Source of the DNA: Macropodus opercularis
Taxonomy: Eukaryota > Chordata > Actinopteri > Anabantiformes > Osphronemidae
Direction: 5' to 3'
NCBI GenBank assembly: GCA_030770545.1
Contig: CM061109.1
Location: 12,012,001-12,076,000 of the forward strand
Length of the DNA stretch: 64,000 bases
This document shows, piece by piece, positions 61,551 to 64,000 of this stretch. Made by a program: the position numbers and the translations under genes. Under the pieces are notes generated by a model. The model saw nothing but the letters and a program-made list of their open reading frames with translations, did no database searches and had not been told where the DNA came from. Every line of letters starts with the position of its first letter. Position 1 is the stretch's first letter.

Positions 61551-64000
61551 TACATTACAGGTCTATTAGCCGAACGTGATGAGTAAACAGCTTTCAGGTG
61601 AGAATCAGGTGAGAATGGCCTTTAAGAGCAGCTTGTGATCTCCACCAGCCTCTTCATATCCGTAGCCTTCTGCAGCTCCCTTCTTGTTTTTCTTGATTTC
61701 ACCTCTTTGTTCATTTCAGTACCACATTTATTGTACTAATATTAGGCCCCATCATCTGTAAACAGGGTGCGGTTTTCTAATATGAACAAGACCAGGTGAG
61801 CATAACCTGCTATCGCTATACTCACCAACCAACCTATTCACATAATGTACAGTAGCCTCCGTTTCTTTGTTGATTGATCCCCTCTGATCGTTTCATTTGC
61901 ACACTGCTCTGAGATAATACTAATATAGTAAATTAATCATTCAGCTTAATGTTATGAAATATGCTGCTATACCGTACAGGTGATAATAGGCACATGTTGC
62001 TTTTAGAGAGACGGTTCTCTTCTTGCTAAGTGGCATCTGGGTGTAAAGTAATACTTTTAGCTGAAGTAGTTTTCTCATCTGATTTTCCTACAGTAAGTTG
62101 TCACTCTATATATAATATGTTTTTGTATGTATCATGTATGTAATATGTATCATGTCCAGTACATGCGTGTTGTCCTCCTGCCTCTCTCTATTATCTCCAC
62201 GGCCCTGAAAAATCCTGCCTCCTTTGGGACGGCGTTGCAGAAGGACTCTGGTGAGACGCGTGATATGAGGATTGGCACCAAAAGTCCCATTATGTCCTCT
62301 CATATCCATAACCAAGGCCTTAGGAGTGATGCATCGATTCAGCCTTCAGCACTCCCTTGATGGCACCGTGCTAATTCCAGCTGCATGCGCTCTTTGGAGA
62401 AATCCTACCCATAAGGCAGGACATGGAGCAGCCACTGAGCTGCTCGCTACACTGACAGTTTAAGCTCACACGTGCCACTGTCACTACTACTGTGCAACAT
62501 ATCGACCTGGAAGCGGGTTGTTTCTTTTTTCTCATTTCAGTAATATTTTAATGTACGTTGCTTGTTTAAAATAATAATTAAAACTCTAGTCATCGGAATT
62601 AGGGGACAGAAGCTTCATCTGATCGTCAGATAATTTTCTAGCTATAGCGGATGGATGCATTGTTCATACTCAGACGACTCAACCGGCAGCGAGTGTCCGA
62701 GCTCGTCTGAACAGCCTGTGAAAATCTCTGTGTGCTGTGGAGGTCATGGCGAAAACAACAGCAGTGCATTTCCAGGTGTAGCCGTGTCCATTGTCTCCTT
62801 CCTCACATGGGCTTGTTCAGTGTGTGCCTTTGTCCTTGTGTCAGCAGGCAGGACACTCTAAATTATTTTGCTCAGCTGCCTCCCTGAACTCTTGCTACAG
62901 CACGTCAATACACACATCATGCAGACACCCGCACATACAGTTAAAGGGATCACAGTTCATATCCATCACACACTTGAATCCTCCTTGACACAGAGCAAAC
63001 CTTGAGAATAAAACTTAGCGATGGCGTCTGGTGATTTCAAATGGAAATCGCAAAGAAAACATTAACAGAGTTTCGTGGAGTTGTTCAATATCAGGACGAT
63101 AACACCTTCATCCTAACTATGCTGAAGGAAGAATCTCAGAGAAGTTTACAAGTGCATACTCCTTGAAAAATCTGTATTATATGTCGCTCTTGTCATTCAC
63201 ATACACAGAGAGGAACAGATGATTCATTTCCCCACAGAGGCCGTTAGTGGTTTATAACACAAGAACCTTCTGCCTGTAGTCTCTTATGTCACATGTGTTG
63301 ACTCTGGGTGTTCCTGGACATTTGTCGTTTCTGCCAGCGAGGACTTCACTTAGGTTGCATGAGCTCTTTTCACACATGAAAAAACACATTTTTACGTAAC
63401 ACGAGGGTTTTTATTTATTACTGCCTGGTAGATTTACCAACTCGTGACTAAAGTAACGCTGCAAATAACATTATTTGACAGGATGCCGCACTCACAGCAG
63501 AGAGTCTCCGCACACGCTGAAGTCTAATCTCAGCGGTGAAACATTACAATGTTAATAATAGAGAGAACATGTCTGAAAAGGTGAAATACTACAGGGCTAA
63601 ATTTCCCACATTGCTGTATTTCAGCATGTGTATGCAAGTGCATGTGTAGACCAAAGCCAAAATCCTAATAGGGACAAGCTTGGAGTGAATAGCGCCCGCA
63701 GTGGATAAGCTACTAAATCTTGCAATAAAAGCAATGTGATTTACAGTAAATTCCACAAGGCTGACAGTGCCACAGCAGAGGGCATAAACACTGCACTCAG
63801 TGCTGCGCCTCACTTCTGTCTGCTGTGAACTACAATCACGGAGGCACGCTGCTCAGCAGCAGTGACTTTGATAAATTACCACAAGACCCACTGTTGGCTT
63901 AAAACTAGAACTTGTTCGGTTGCAATTCTGCATTTGTCCCTCTTTAATGTATATGGAAGTGGCTTTAGCAGTAATCTGTCAGTGATTGATTAGGTGCGTC
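61551..64000. other. fign upstream flank, no gene seen
   Basis: No exon, RNA gene or repeat larger than simple AT-rich tracts could be supported. A mildly complex patch at about 62160-62460 and another at about 62650-62870 carry short frames with no recognisable domain. Confidence 0.55.

Noticed and set aside
1..64000. CRISPR array, operon or prokaryotic-type system
   Set aside because: The sequence is vertebrate; no spaced direct repeats beyond microsatellites were seen.

Overview
This is vertebrate nuclear DNA, almost certainly from a teleost fish. It has sparse exons with GT/AG introns, AT-rich noncoding DNA, CpG-island promoters and many microsatellites. Two genes of the vertebrate KCNH7-FIGN block (human 2q24) can be recognised, both on the minus strand and in the same order and orientation as in human. 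They sit only about 36 kb apart, whereas I recall a gap of several hundred kb in human, which suggests a compact fish genome. I cannot name the species.

Layout: (1) 1-7369 holds the 5' end of kcnh7, an ERG-type voltage-gated K+ channel. Exon 1 (7294-7369) and exon 2 (6813-7043) encode the N-cap and most of the PAS (eag) domain. Intron 2 runs off the left edge. (2) 7370-7860 is the CpG-rich kcnh7 promoter/5' UTR, with three CRE-like sites. (3) 7861 to about 38715 is an intergenic stretch with no gene I can support. It contains microsatellites, a decayed Tc1/mariner transposase fragment near 35.4-35.7 kb, palindromes, and GC-richer blocks that look like candidate enhancers. (4) About 38720 to 61.5 kb is fign (fidgetin, an AAA ATPase of the microtubule-severing family). 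It has a probable 4.3 kb 3' UTR, a large coding exon (42991-45227), a 15 kb intron, a 35-nt microexon carrying the true start codon (60244-60278), a short intron, and a 5' UTR exon with two uORFs in a CpG island (about 61125-61450). (5) 61.5-64 kb is upstream flank with nothing I can identify.

The two genes share no biochemical pathway. Their adjacency is ancient synteny, and the noncoding DNA between and within them probably carries developmental and neural cis-regulation. The most interesting observations are: Lys-to-Arg in the fidgetin Walker A motif together with a Ser in Walker B; a hidden microexon start plus two in-frame tandem 3' splice sites in fign; a 35-bp double inverted repeat with H-type pseudoknot topology; and roughly four-fold over-representation (hand count) of TACTGTA/TACAGTA across the window. 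I found no CRISPR array, no RNA gene I could defend, and no intact mobile element.
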